DNA of 6,979 bases from Planctomycetaceae bacterium (GTDB taxonomy: Bacteria > Planctomycetota > Planctomycetia > Pirellulales > Thermoguttaceae). The stretch spans positions 1 through 6,979 of the forward strand of contig JAIRPZ010000046.1 of assembly GCA_031256755.1 (NCBI GenBank), written 5' to 3'. Of the stretch, positions 1 through 6,245 are shown one piece after another; position 1 is the first letter of the stretch; every line of letters starts with the position of its first letter. The notes below the pieces were generated by a model. The model worked only from the letters and a program-made list of their open reading frames with translations, searched no databases and had not been told where the DNA came from. The translations under genes and the position numbers were made by a program.

Positions 1-1925
1 CCCTTGTCCGCAGATACAGACAACGGAACAAGTTGCCCCTTGTCCGCCCACTCCCCCTCTTCCAGTTTCAGCGGTTCCATCTCTTGACGCTTCGGCAATG
101 CCTCCAAACGGCGGAGCAAGTAAGAACGAATAATCGTTGCCGTTGCCGATAATTTATTCCCCTGCTTAAACCGGCTCGGAAATGCCTCGGCTTCCGTTTG
201 TTCCAACACAATAATCTCCCGCCCGTCCTTCTTTTCCGTCTTGATCCGGTATTCCACCGAAATCGTATACGACTTGTCCGAATTGTTCATCACCTGTATA
301 TTGTCAATGTGTACCACCACACGGATTTTATTATCAAGGAAGGTTACGTCCACCGGACTGCCCGCCCCGAAGGAAACCTTTGCCGGCGGTGCGTCTTCCG
401 TTTTGCGTTCCAAAAACTTCGGCGTTTTCCCGAAAAACTCCGTCAGCCGTTCCTGCGATTTTTCTTCGTCAATCAATCTGCCGGAAAGCAGGATTGCCGC
501 CGCATTGTTCAACGCCGACTGATGAATCTGAACCGATAATCCGTTGGACGGCTTGAACGCAGGAGCGGCAGCCGGTGCAGAGGGCTGATAATTGTCCGCA
601 AACAGAATCGACCATTCGATTTGCTGTCCGGTACTCGACAAATTCCAAATGCGGGGGAACAAGCCGGTTTGCACAAGCACACTGCGGATTTTTTGATACT
701 TTTCGTTTAACTGCTCAATATTCGGATCAATCTGATCGTTGAGCCGGACATTCATTTTCCGTTCCGCACGCCGGGCAGCTTCCCGCTGCGATTCTTCAGT
801 TTGGTCTGCAATTTGTCCCCGGGCAATCGCCTTCACCAGCGGACCGGCATTGATCCGCACATCGGATGTCTCCGCTTTCAGTTTTGCCTTCGTCCGTGCA
901 GACGGGGAGGTGATGGATTCCGCCGAAATAACAATCGGCTTTTCCGCACGCATCGTTCCCGTCGTATGCGTTTTCAGTTGCACCGGCGGATGAACACCGT
1001 CCGTCACCGAATCCAGATTCACTTCGGCAACAACATTGATCACCGCTTTTTTCGGAGAATTCGCAAGTTCCGCAAAAGCCGAACCGGTAATCGTACCGCT
1101 GCCGGTGATCCGCGTTCCCGAAATGGTTTCCCGGATTTCGGTTACTTCATCAATTTCCCGCCTGAAACCGGCAACGGCAAAGTCGCTGCCGACCGCAAGA
1201 CGGACATTCACGCCGGAAAACGCCGAGCGGGCTAAACCGGCTAATTGACCGGCACGCGGCTCAACAATTTCAATGTCATCAAGCCAGGCGACCGTATCGC
1301 TTAACGCAGCGGCATAAGAAGGGTCCTGACCGGTGCTGTATAAATCAATGTATTTCGCAAGATTTTCGCAGACATTGGTTAGTTGCCGTTCATAACTTCC
1401 TTCTTTCGCCAGCATCCCGGAAAGCACCCGGTAGCGGCGTAGGGCGGTGCGGAGACCGTCAAAAACCGTCCATTTCACCTTTTCCGTATCGGAACGGAGA
1501 ACTTCCCAAACGGCATCAGCGGTTTCGGCGGCGGGTTCTTTCTGTTGAAATCCGGCTTTCAATTCCGCCAGTTTCAGGGATTCTTTCCAGTCGGCGGCTT
1601 CAGCACGGTCAAACGTCCGGCTTAACTGCCGGGACAGCGTGTTGATTTCGGAAAGAACCTGTTGTTTGCTTTGAAGAAGATGTTTCTCCGTTAAGGGACG
1701 AAAGTTGGTTTTCATGTCGGCGGCGAGTTGACGGAGTTGCTGTTTCGCCTCGTCCGGCGATTGCGGAACGGCTGCGGCTGCGGCGGTGGCAGACGGCTTC
1801 CGCGGGGACGAGCGGTAGCGGACCCGCTGGGCTTCGGCAAACGTGCCGGAAACAAACAAAATAAGGAGACTCAACGAAACGGAACGGAAGGGGGTGTTCT
1901 GCATGAAGGACATTGTTAGATTCAT
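1..1925 (-). CDS. Secreted protein of unknown function, planctomycete-type family (3' end cut by window edge)
   Basis: The frame is open from the window edge up to 1925, giving 641 visible residues and no stop. An in-frame TAA lies upstream at about 1950-1952, so the start is at or below 1925; ATGs at 1925, 1913 and 1904 are all in frame. A Sec signal peptide is clear: Arg14, a hydrophobic stretch at about 15-29 (SVSLSLLILFVSGTFA), and cleavage near Ala30-Ala32. A Ser/Pro/Ala-rich linker follows (about 35-55), then a helical charged region (about 60-215), then a beta-rich middle with EPRAGQL near 220 and GTRITGSGTITG near 265. Later come FPRIWNLSSTGQQIEW (about 420-435) and IHQSALNNAAAILLSG (about 465-480). 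From memory these blocks match a family of exported planctomycete proteins of unknown role; no search was run. In that family a W-x-x-x-GxLVP-like segment lies near the C-terminus, and EWADKGQLVPL here is at about 625-635, so little is probably missing. It has its own promoter at 1947-1975, so it need not be co-transcribed with the propeller gene. No enzymatic motif or lipobox is seen. Confidence 0.88.
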   Translation of the reverse strand, partial: MNLTMSFMQNTPFRSVSLSLLILFVSGTFAEAQRVRYRSSPRKPSATAAAAAVPQSPDEAKQQLRQLAADMKTNFRPLTEKHLLQSKQQVLSEINTLSRQLSRTFDRAEAADWKESLKLAELKAGFQQKEPAAETADAVWEVLRSDTEKVKWTVFDGLRTALRRYRVLSGMLAKEGSYERQLTNVCENLAKYIDLYSTGQDPSYAAALSDTVAWLDDIEIVEPRAGQLAGLARSAFSGVNVRLAVGSDFAVAGFRREIDEVTEIRETISGTRITGSGTITGSAFAELANSPKKAVINVVAEVNLDSVTDGVHPPVQLKTHTTGTMRAEKPIVISAESITSPSARTKAKLKAETSDVRINAGPLVKAIARGQIADQTEESQREAARRAERKMNVRLNDQIDPNIEQLNEKYQKIRSVLVQTGLFPRIWNLSSTGQQIEWSILFADNYQPSAPAAAPAFKPSNGLSVQIHQSALNNAAAILLSGRLIDEEKSQERLTEFFGKTPKFLERKTEDAPPAKVSFGAGSPVDVTFLDNKIRVVVHIDNIQVMNNSDKSYTISVEYRIKTEKKDGREIIVLEQTEAEAFPSRFKQGNKLSATATIIRSYLLRRLEALPKRQEMEPLKLEEGEWADKGQLVPLSVSADK

Positions 1926-1946
1926 TAAAAACGAAGGACTTTCTCT

Positions 1947-1975
1947 ATTTTACGGAAACTTCGGGAATACTTCAA
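1947..1975 (-). promoter_or_regulatory. Sigma70-like promoter for the secreted protein gene
   Basis: On the minus strand TTGAAG (1975-1970) is followed after exactly 17 bases by TAAAAT (1952-1947). Transcription would start near 1940, which gives a leader of about 15 nt to the ATG at 1925 or 27 nt to the ATG at 1913. The only purine-rich stretch before the start is GAGAAAG, so ribosome binding is weak by the Shine-Dalgarno criterion. The -10 hexamer is identical to the one proposed for the propeller gene. Confidence 0.6.
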
Positions 1976-2033
1976 GGGGGTAAAATGCAGGCATGTATTC
2001 TTTCGTCTGTCATTCGTCCGGCTGCCGCTCCGT

Positions 2034-2058
2034 CCGCAGATTTTTTCAGAAATTGCGG
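2034..2058. other. Stem-loop between the two exported-protein genes
   Basis: CCGCA-g-ATTT (2034-2043) pairs with AAAT-TGCGG (2050-2058) as nine base pairs with one bulged base and a six-base loop. It lies 44 bases beyond the stop of the propeller gene. No T-run follows on either strand, so it is not a canonical intrinsic terminator, though it could stabilise or mark the 3' end of that transcript. The rest of the 176-base gap (1926-2101) holds only the promoter at 1947-1975. Confidence 0.35.
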
Positions 2059-2101
2059 AATACAGGGATTATGACATTGTTTGCGGTTCTCGGATAAGAC
2101 A

Positions 2102-4321
2102 TCAAAATAACATTCTGTGCCGCCAATCCCAGCCCCAGCGCAGAATCGGTGCCGTGCTGTCATTTTTACCATGCCGGCCTATGCTCGGATGGGCTTCCGA
2201 CCGCGGAATAATCTGAATATCCGTAATCGTTCCTTTCGGATTCAAATAAAAAGAAGAATGTTTATCCCGCTTTTCGCCGTGCAGATCGGTCAGTGTTAAC
2301 CGGACAACATAATCATCGTTGAAATTTTTATCCCAAACAGGATAGTCCACGTATTCAGGATATTCCTGAGTGGAGTCGGGATAAGCCATGCCGGTTTTTC
2401 GGAGTTTTGCCAAAGCATCCGCACTGCCGGAAACATGAATCTCAAAATAATCAATGGTGTCGTCATCCACAGAATCGGTCTCTTGTTCCCATTTTGTCCG
2501 GTCAATGGAGATTTCCGGCAAGTCCGCATGCAGTTTGATATTGAACGGCATCTTTTTTGTTACAGGAAAACCGGAAACGCCGGTGTAAAACCAGATCACC
2601 GCACTTTCCGGCTTTTCCTGTTTCTTGCAGTAAAACGGAATGTCCATCCAAAACACTTTCTTGGCAGTTTCTGCCTGCATCGTCTTCAACTTTTCCTGCT
2701 GTTCCATGCTTAACCCTTGCGGCGATATGGAATAACCAGCCCATGATCTTTCCCGAACCGATTGAGCAATATCCTGATTTCCCACACTGACTAAACTGTA
2801 AAGAGTGTTATATTGTTCCGTATCAAATCCGCGGGCATAAAAATAATCAACGAGCGAAACAGGGTTTGCCGCCAGTGTTTCTTTGTTCTTTTTGTACAGA
2901 AACCGTTCATAGTCCGCCAAATCGAAAAGATGAATTTCCTCGCCGCATTCGGCAAGAACCTTTTTGCCGTCAGGCGAAAAATGCAGTCCATACATGCCGA
3001 TTTTATAGCCGCGGTATGCTTTCAGCCGGCGGTCATAAAGTTTCATCAGCCGTTTTCCGGCGGCATAATCCCAAATATCACGGACGGGGTCTATACACTT
3101 GTAATCCCATTCCGGCATATTACCGAACAACAGCAGGACATGCTGATGATCATCGAAAAGTGCCGCCGCTCCGCTATTACTATAAAAAGGGATCAATTTT
3201 GCCGATGTATATTTTTGTTCCTGGTCCTGTATAGAGTGAATCATATCACGCGTAAGCGGCAAAAATGCGATGGGGTAATATCTAGGACGGGAAGCGAAAG
3301 AAATATTGTTCGGATAAACAATACGTTCTTTCAATTTAAATTGGTCTTTTCCCGTTTTGACATCACAAACAAAAACTTCGTGCGAATGGCTGACGTAATA
3401 TGCATCTACCGGTTTGCCGTCTTGGTGTCCGAGCGGTTCGCCCCGCAAAAACATAGGCGAATAGGAAGGAGAAAGCGGAATCTGTTTGAAAAAAACGGTA
3501 TTCTTACGTTTCCATTGTTCGAGCAGCGTTTCCGAGCTCACCGCACTTAACTCGGTGCCGCTGTGCAGATAAATCCACTTGCCGTCTGCCGAAAATTCGG
3601 CATTAAAAATATCCTGAAGATGAGCGGTTGCCAGTCCTTCGTCAAAATCCATAATCTTTTCCTGTGTCTTTTTGATGATCCGCTGTTCTTTGCCGGAATC
3701 TGTGTTGACAAGCCGAATCGTTTTTGCTGGTCGGTCAAGAATCATAAACTTGCTGCCGTCGGGAGACAAAACAACGCTGTCCATCAGCACCGGTACGTCT
3801 TTTTTCGCATTGCGGAATGACTTGTCTGCCGATATTTTACGCTGCTCTTTTCCTGTTTCTGTACAAAAAAGGGAAACGGTGAATTCCTTTTCGTTGGTCG
3901 CCGCCAGAACCTTGCTGTTTTGCGAAAACTGAACACGGCTGATAGACGCAAACTCATGCAGCCGTTTGCCGGTATTGGTTTCCCAAAGCACGGCGGTGCC
4001 GGGGGTATCGGCGGAATCCATTCCGAATAGAAGAACGGTTTCCCGGTTTGGCGAAAAGATCATGCGGCGGCTTTTCCCGCCGAAGGTCTGCACATGCTTT
4101 CCGGTTTCTGTATCAAATACTTCGGCGTGAAATGTTTTGCCGGACAACAGGATCGCCCGCTTGCTGTCGGCGGAAAAATTACCGGCAAGCGTATCCTGCC
4201 GATTGCCGAGAAGAAGATGACCGGTTTCGGCAGAATACTCTTCGGCGGCTTGAACAGTACAAAATCCGGCAGTGATAACACCGGCGGCAATGAGCGGCAA
4301 AAGAATAAATTTCAACGGCAT
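2102..4321 (-). CDS. Secreted beta-propeller (WD40/YVTN-like repeat) protein with unrecognised C-terminal domain
   Basis: The protein is 739 residues from the ATG at 4321. The reading frame stays open to an ATG at 4423, but that start lies upstream of the promoter at 4369-4398, while the 4321 start begins a clean signal peptide (MPLKFILLPLIAAGVITAG, cleavage near VQA at 23-25). A Cys at 21 is preceded by Phe, so a lipobox is unlikely. Propeller blades are marked by repeated FSPDG-like turns and DxxTGK-like strand ends: about 49 (FSADSK), 89 (FSPNRE), 132 (FSQNSK), 185 (LSPDGS), 243 (FSADGK) and 448 (FSPDGK), with DTETGK, ETNTGK, CTETGK and DVKTGK between them. A helical stretch (about 470-560) leads into a beta-rich tail (about 570-739) containing an acidic DSVDDDT segment and YVVRLTLTDLHG. 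Propellers of this sort usually act as binding scaffolds; no catalytic motif is seen and the ligand is unknown. It is expected in the periplasm or at the cell surface. Confidence 0.85.
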   Translation of the reverse strand: MPLKFILLPLIAAGVITAGFCTVQAAEEYSAETGHLLLGNRQDTLAGNFSADSKRAILLSGKTFHAEVFDTETGKHVQTFGGKSRRMIFSPNRETVLLFGMDSADTPGTAVLWETNTGKRLHEFASISRVQFSQNSKVLAATNEKEFTVSLFCTETGKEQRKISADKSFRNAKKDVPVLMDSVVLSPDGSKFMILDRPAKTIRLVNTDSGKEQRIIKKTQEKIMDFDEGLATAHLQDIFNAEFSADGKWIYLHSGTELSAVSSETLLEQWKRKNTVFFKQIPLSPSYSPMFLRGEPLGHQDGKPVDAYYVSHSHEVFVCDVKTGKDQFKLKERIVYPNNISFASRPRYYPIAFLPLTRDMIHSIQDQEQKYTSAKLIPFYSNSGAAALFDDHQHVLLLFGNMPEWDYKCIDPVRDIWDYAAGKRLMKLYDRRLKAYRGYKIGMYGLHFSPDGKKVLAECGEEIHLFDLADYERFLYKKNKETLAANPVSLVDYFYARGFDTEQYNTLYSLVSVGNQDIAQSVRERSWAGYSISPQGLSMEQQEKLKTMQAETAKKVFWMDIPFYCKKQEKPESAVIWFYTGVSGFPVTKKMPFNIKLHADLPEISIDRTKWEQETDSVDDDTIDYFEIHVSGSADALAKLRKTGMAYPDSTQEYPEYVDYPVWDKNFNDDYVVRLTLTDLHGEKRDKHSSFYLNPKGTITDIQIIPRSEAHPSIGRHGKNDSTAPILRWGWDWRHRMLF

Positions 4322-4368
4322 GGCGAACCTGACTCTCTGTTTGATCAACCTGTTGCATAGGACACCGC

Positions 4369-4398
4369 ATTTTAGCCACACCGACAAGGACTTGTCAA
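4369..4398 (-). promoter_or_regulatory. Sigma70-like promoter for the propeller gene; decides its start
   Basis: On the minus strand a consensus -35 TTGACA (4398-4393) is followed after 18 bases by TAAAAT (4374-4369). Transcription would start near 4362, leaving a leader of about 41 nt to the ATG at 4321. A start at 4423 would be upstream of this promoter, so the shorter protein with the signal peptide is preferred. Confidence 0.6.
4383..4396. promoter_or_regulatory. Palindrome overlapping the -35 box, possible operator
   Basis: GACAAG-GA-CTTGTC is a perfect 6+6 inverted repeat with a two-base centre. Its right arm overlaps the -35 hexamer of the propeller promoter by four bases (4393-4396) and the rest lies in the spacer, so a dimeric regulator bound here would block RNA polymerase. 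The site is seen directly; the operator role is inferred from position alone, and no regulator is encoded nearby. Confidence 0.4.
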
Positions 4399-4452
4399 CC
4401 GGACGGAGAACCGTTAAAATCATTCTCTGTCGGACGGTCAGTGCCGTCTTCC

Positions 4453-4480
4453 TGACATTGACATGGTCCCTTTTGACATG
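4453..4480. repeat. Three copies of TGACAT, two within a TTGACATG direct repeat
   Basis: TGACAT occurs at 4453-4458, 4459-4464 and 4474-4479. The longer form TTGACATG occurs at 4458-4465 and 4473-4480, offset by 15 bases. The TTGACA hexamers look like -35 boxes on the plus strand, but no -10 hexamer sits 16-18 bases downstream because GC-rich sequence follows. They may be regulator sites or chance. Confidence 0.3.
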
Positions 4481-4481
4481 A

Positions 4482-4501
4482 CCGGCGGAAACAGCCGCCG
4501 G
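4482..4501. other. GC-rich perfect hairpin, role unknown
   Basis: CCGGCGG (4482-4488) and CCGCCGG (4495-4501) form a seven-pair stem with a six-base loop AAACAG. Neither strand has a T-run after it, so it does not look like an intrinsic terminator. It lies between the propeller promoter and the small gene remnant on the minus strand. Confidence 0.4.
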
Positions 4502-4505
4502 AAAT

Positions 4506-4591
4506 CCTTCCGCTGCCGCTCAAGACATTTGTCCATGTTTCTATCATTGCAGTTGCCCGTCGCGGGAGTGAGGATACCAGTCAGTTCCCAT
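4506..4591 (-). pseudogene. Frameshifted N-terminal remnant of a small gene (or a 15-codon minigene)
   Basis: A near-perfect Shine-Dalgarno AAGGAG (4604-4599) is followed after seven bases by an ATG at 4591 that encodes MGTDWYPHSRDGQLQ and then stops at 4544-4546. One inserted base at about 4547-4548 would restore the frame to the adjoining ATG at 4547, which reads MIETWTNVLSGSG, making a continuous product of the form ...RDGQL-x-MIETWTNVL. From memory, small uncharacterised proteins of several host-associated bacteria begin with a similar M-x-x-DWYP-x-x-R-x-x-QL-x-M-x-x-W-x-x-V pattern; no search was run. Beyond about 4506 the similarity is lost, so only the 5' end of the gene seems to remain. 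The alternative is a real 15-residue leader peptide, since its ribosome site is the best in the window. Confidence 0.38.
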
Positions 4592-4617
4592 TGGCTTACT
4601 CCTTATTGCTATAAAAT
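4591..4617 (+). promoter_or_regulatory. Possible distal purB promoter
   Basis: TATAAAAT at 4610-4617 contains the same TAAAAT hexamer (4612-4617) seen in the two minus-strand promoters. TTGGCT at 4591-4596 would be a -35 box with a short spacer of 15 bases. If used, purB would have a leader of about 90 nt that includes the foldable element at 4633-4685. The -35 match and spacing are poor. Confidence 0.3.
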
Positions 4618-4632
4618 GAAAACGGAAGGATA

Positions 4633-4685
4633 CCATAATCCTGCCGCTCTTAAATAGACACGTCCGGCAGGGATGGCACGTCTAT
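4633..4685 (+). promoter_or_regulatory. Stem-loop with pseudoknot potential upstream of purB
   Basis: CCTGCCG (4640-4646) pairs perfectly with CGGCAGG (4665-4671). The stem can extend outward past a T-G pair and a two-base bulge through CCAT (4633-4636) with ATGG (4673-4676). The 18-base loop contains ATAGAC (4654-4659), which is fully complementary to GTCTAT (4680-4685) just beyond the stem. Joined together this is the topology of an H-type pseudoknot, with connectors of 7, 5 and 8 bases when the 7-pair stem is used. It ends 30 bases before the purB ATG. Whether it is transcribed depends on the promoter, and if it is not, the repeats could be DNA sites instead. Confidence 0.4.
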
Positions 4686-4701
4686 GTTTACGAAAAACCG
4701 C

Positions 4702-4707
4702 TATAAT
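4702..4707 (+). promoter_or_regulatory. Consensus -10 box close to purB, possible leaderless start
   Basis: A perfect TATAAT ends eight bases before the purB ATG, so transcription from it would begin at about 4713-4716 and the mRNA would be leaderless or nearly so. No good -35 lies 16-18 bases upstream and there is no extended -10 TGn. No Shine-Dalgarno sequence precedes the ATG, which fits a leaderless or SD-independent start. Confidence 0.45.
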
Positions 4708-4715
4708 GGTCTTTC

Positions 4716-6137
4716 ATGCTTACCTATGATAACCCGCTCATTGCCCGATATGCTTCCCGAAAGATGTCCGAACTGTGGAGTCCGCAGCGGAAATTCAGCA
4801 CATGGCGGCGGCTCTGGCTCGCCCTCGCAGAATCCGAAGCCGAACTCGGATTGCCAATAACAGACGAACAACTTGATGAACTCCGGTCGCATCTTGATGA
4901 CATTGACTTTGAACTGGCAGCCGAAAAAGAACTGGAACTCCGCCACGATGTGATGGCACACGTTTATACCTACGGCGAAGTGTGTCCCAAAGCAAAACCC
5001 ATTATTCATCTCGGTGCCACCAGTTGTTTTGTTACGGACAATGCGGACGCACTGCTGCTTCGGGAATCACTCGTCATTATCCGCAACCGCCTCGCTGCCG
5101 TCATTGACCGGCTCGGCAAATTTGCGTGGAAGTACCGCGATTGTCCCTGTTTATCGTTCACCCACTTACAGCCGGCACAGCCGACAACGGTCGGACGGCG
5201 TGCCTGCCTTTGGGCTTACGATCTCGTTCTTGATCTGAACGAAATTGAATATCGGATCGTCCAGTTAAAAACGCTCGGCAACAAAGGAACAACCGGTACA
5301 CAAGCAAGTTTTCTTAAACTCTTCCACGGTGATCACGAAAAAGTCAAAAAACTTGAAACACTTTTTTGCCGCAAAATCGGTCTTGAACCATTTGCGCTAA
5401 CAGGTCAGACATATCCCCGAAAGGCGGATTCGCAAATCCTTGATGTTCTTTCCGGTATTGCTCAAAGTTCATATAAATTCGCGGCGGATTTACGGATTCT
5501 CGCTCACCGGAAGGAAATGGAAGAACCGTTTGAAACGCAGCAGATCGGTTCCTCCGCAATGGCGTACAAACGTAATCCGATGCGGAGCGAGCGGATATGT
5601 TCGCTTGCCCGATTTGTGATGTCGCTGCAAACAAGTCCGGTTATGACTGCGGCATCGCAGTGGTTCGAGCGGACGCTGGATGACAGTGCGAACCGGCGGC
5701 TGGTGCTGCCGCAAGCATTTCTGGCAATGGATGCCGTGCTGATTTTGTATCAAAATATCACAGAAGGAATGGTCGTATACCGCAAAGTCATTGAAAAAAA
5801 TCTTCGGGCGGAACTGCCGTTTATGGCAACGGAAAATCTGCTGATGGAAGCCGTCGAGCGCGGAGCCGATAGGCAGGATGTTCATGAAATTATCCGCAAA
5901 CATTCGCAGGATGCCGGAGCGGTCGTGAAAAATGAAGGGAAGGAAAACGATTTGTGGGAGCGGCTTCGGAACGATCCGGTTTTTGCCGGAATTGATATGA
6001 CCAAGGAGCCGGAACCGGCGGAGTTCATCGGGCGGTCGCCGGAACAAGTGGATGAGTTTATTGCGGAACAGATCGACCCGATTCGCCGGCGGTACTACGG
6101 TGTGCTGACGGCAACCGATGCCGAAGTGAAGGTGTAA
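4716..6137 (+). CDS. purB: Adenylosuccinate lyase, eukaryote-like long form
   Basis: This cytoplasmic enzyme removes fumarate from SAICAR in de novo purine synthesis and from adenylosuccinate in AMP formation. The 473-residue protein is complete and close to the length of animal ADSL. It carries the fumarase/aspartase superfamily blocks in order: RHDVMAH (76-82), HLGATSCFVTDNAD (98-111), THLQPAQPTT (149-158) with His150 as the expected catalytic acid, GTTGTQASF (191-199), and the signature loop GSSAMAYKRNPMRSER (278-293) with the catalytic Ser at 279/280. The sequence around 270-300 (QQIGSSAM, NPMRSER) matches the eukaryote-type enzyme better than the shorter Bacillus type; Ala283 stands where the human enzyme has Pro. 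The start follows a TATAAT box by eight bases and has no Shine-Dalgarno. The gene stands alone, divergent from the propeller gene. Leu codon choice changes along the gene: CTC is used 15 times up to residue 262 and not after it, while CTG dominates later. Confidence 0.97.
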   Translation: MLTYDNPLIARYASRKMSELWSPQRKFSTWRRLWLALAESEAELGLPITDEQLDELRSHLDDIDFELAAEKELELRHDVMAHVYTYGEVCPKAKPIIHLGATSCFVTDNADALLLRESLVIIRNRLAAVIDRLGKFAWKYRDCPCLSFTHLQPAQPTTVGRRACLWAYDLVLDLNEIEYRIVQLKTLGNKGTTGTQASFLKLFHGDHEKVKKLETLFCRKIGLEPFALTGQTYPRKADSQILDVLSGIAQSSYKFAADLRILAHRKEMEEPFETQQIGSSAMAYKRNPMRSERICSLARFVMSLQTSPVMTAASQWFERTLDDSANRRLVLPQAFLAMDAVLILYQNITEGMVVYRKVIEKNLRAELPFMATENLLMEAVERGADRQDVHEIIRKHSQDAGAVVKNEGKENDLWERLRNDPVFAGIDMTKEPEPAEFIGRSPEQVDEFIAEQIDPIRRRYYGVLTATDAEVKV

Positions 6138-6245
6138 TGCCGGTCAATACGATGCTCTTCGCAGTACCTCGCACAGCACTTGCCAAAAGGACAGGTTCGT
6201 CAGCAGGGACGAGGTGTTCAGTGTGATACTCTATGGACTTGTTCT
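6138..6245. other. purB 3' flank, no gene recognised
   Basis: Nothing coding is convincing here. ACCTCG (6166-6171) and CGAGGT (6210-6215) form a six-base inverted repeat around a 38-base loop. There is no T-run, so no canonical terminator for purB is visible. The end of a decayed insertion sequence starts at 6246, and its terminal inverted repeat may lie within this stretch but could not be identified. Confidence 0.4.

Noticed and set aside
1..47. Eleven-base direct repeat CCCTTGTCCGC at 1-11 and 37-47
   Set aside because: Both copies lie in frame in the secreted gene, 36 bases apart, and encode the short repeated residues ADKG; with only two copies it is better seen as part of the coding sequence.
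198..1248. Several plus-strand ORFs antisense to the secreted gene
   Set aside because: They are Arg-rich shadows of a well-supported minus-strand gene with a signal peptide and consistent codon use.
1972..2172. 66-codon ORF overlapping the end of the propeller gene, as a frameshifted C-terminus
   Set aside because: Its sequence shows no strand or repeat pattern continuing the propeller protein, and it runs over the stem-loop and into the -35 box of the next promoter.
4322..4423. N-terminal extension of the propeller protein from the ATG at 4423
   Set aside because: It precedes a good promoter at 4369-4398 and would place 34 residues, several of them basic, ahead of a classic signal peptide.
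4482..4501. GC-rich hairpin as an intrinsic terminator
   Set aside because: No T-run follows on either strand, and no gene ends nearby.
4458..4501. Plus-strand promoter from the TTGACA hexamers at 4458 and 4473
   Set aside because: At the proper spacing downstream there is only GC-rich hairpin sequence and no -10 hexamer.
5490..6047. 185-codon ORF antisense to purB
   Set aside because: It lies wholly opposite conserved purB motifs and has His/Arg/Phe-rich shadow composition.
6166..6215. Inverted repeat after purB as its terminator
   Set aside because: The arms are only six bases around a 38-base loop and there is no T-run.
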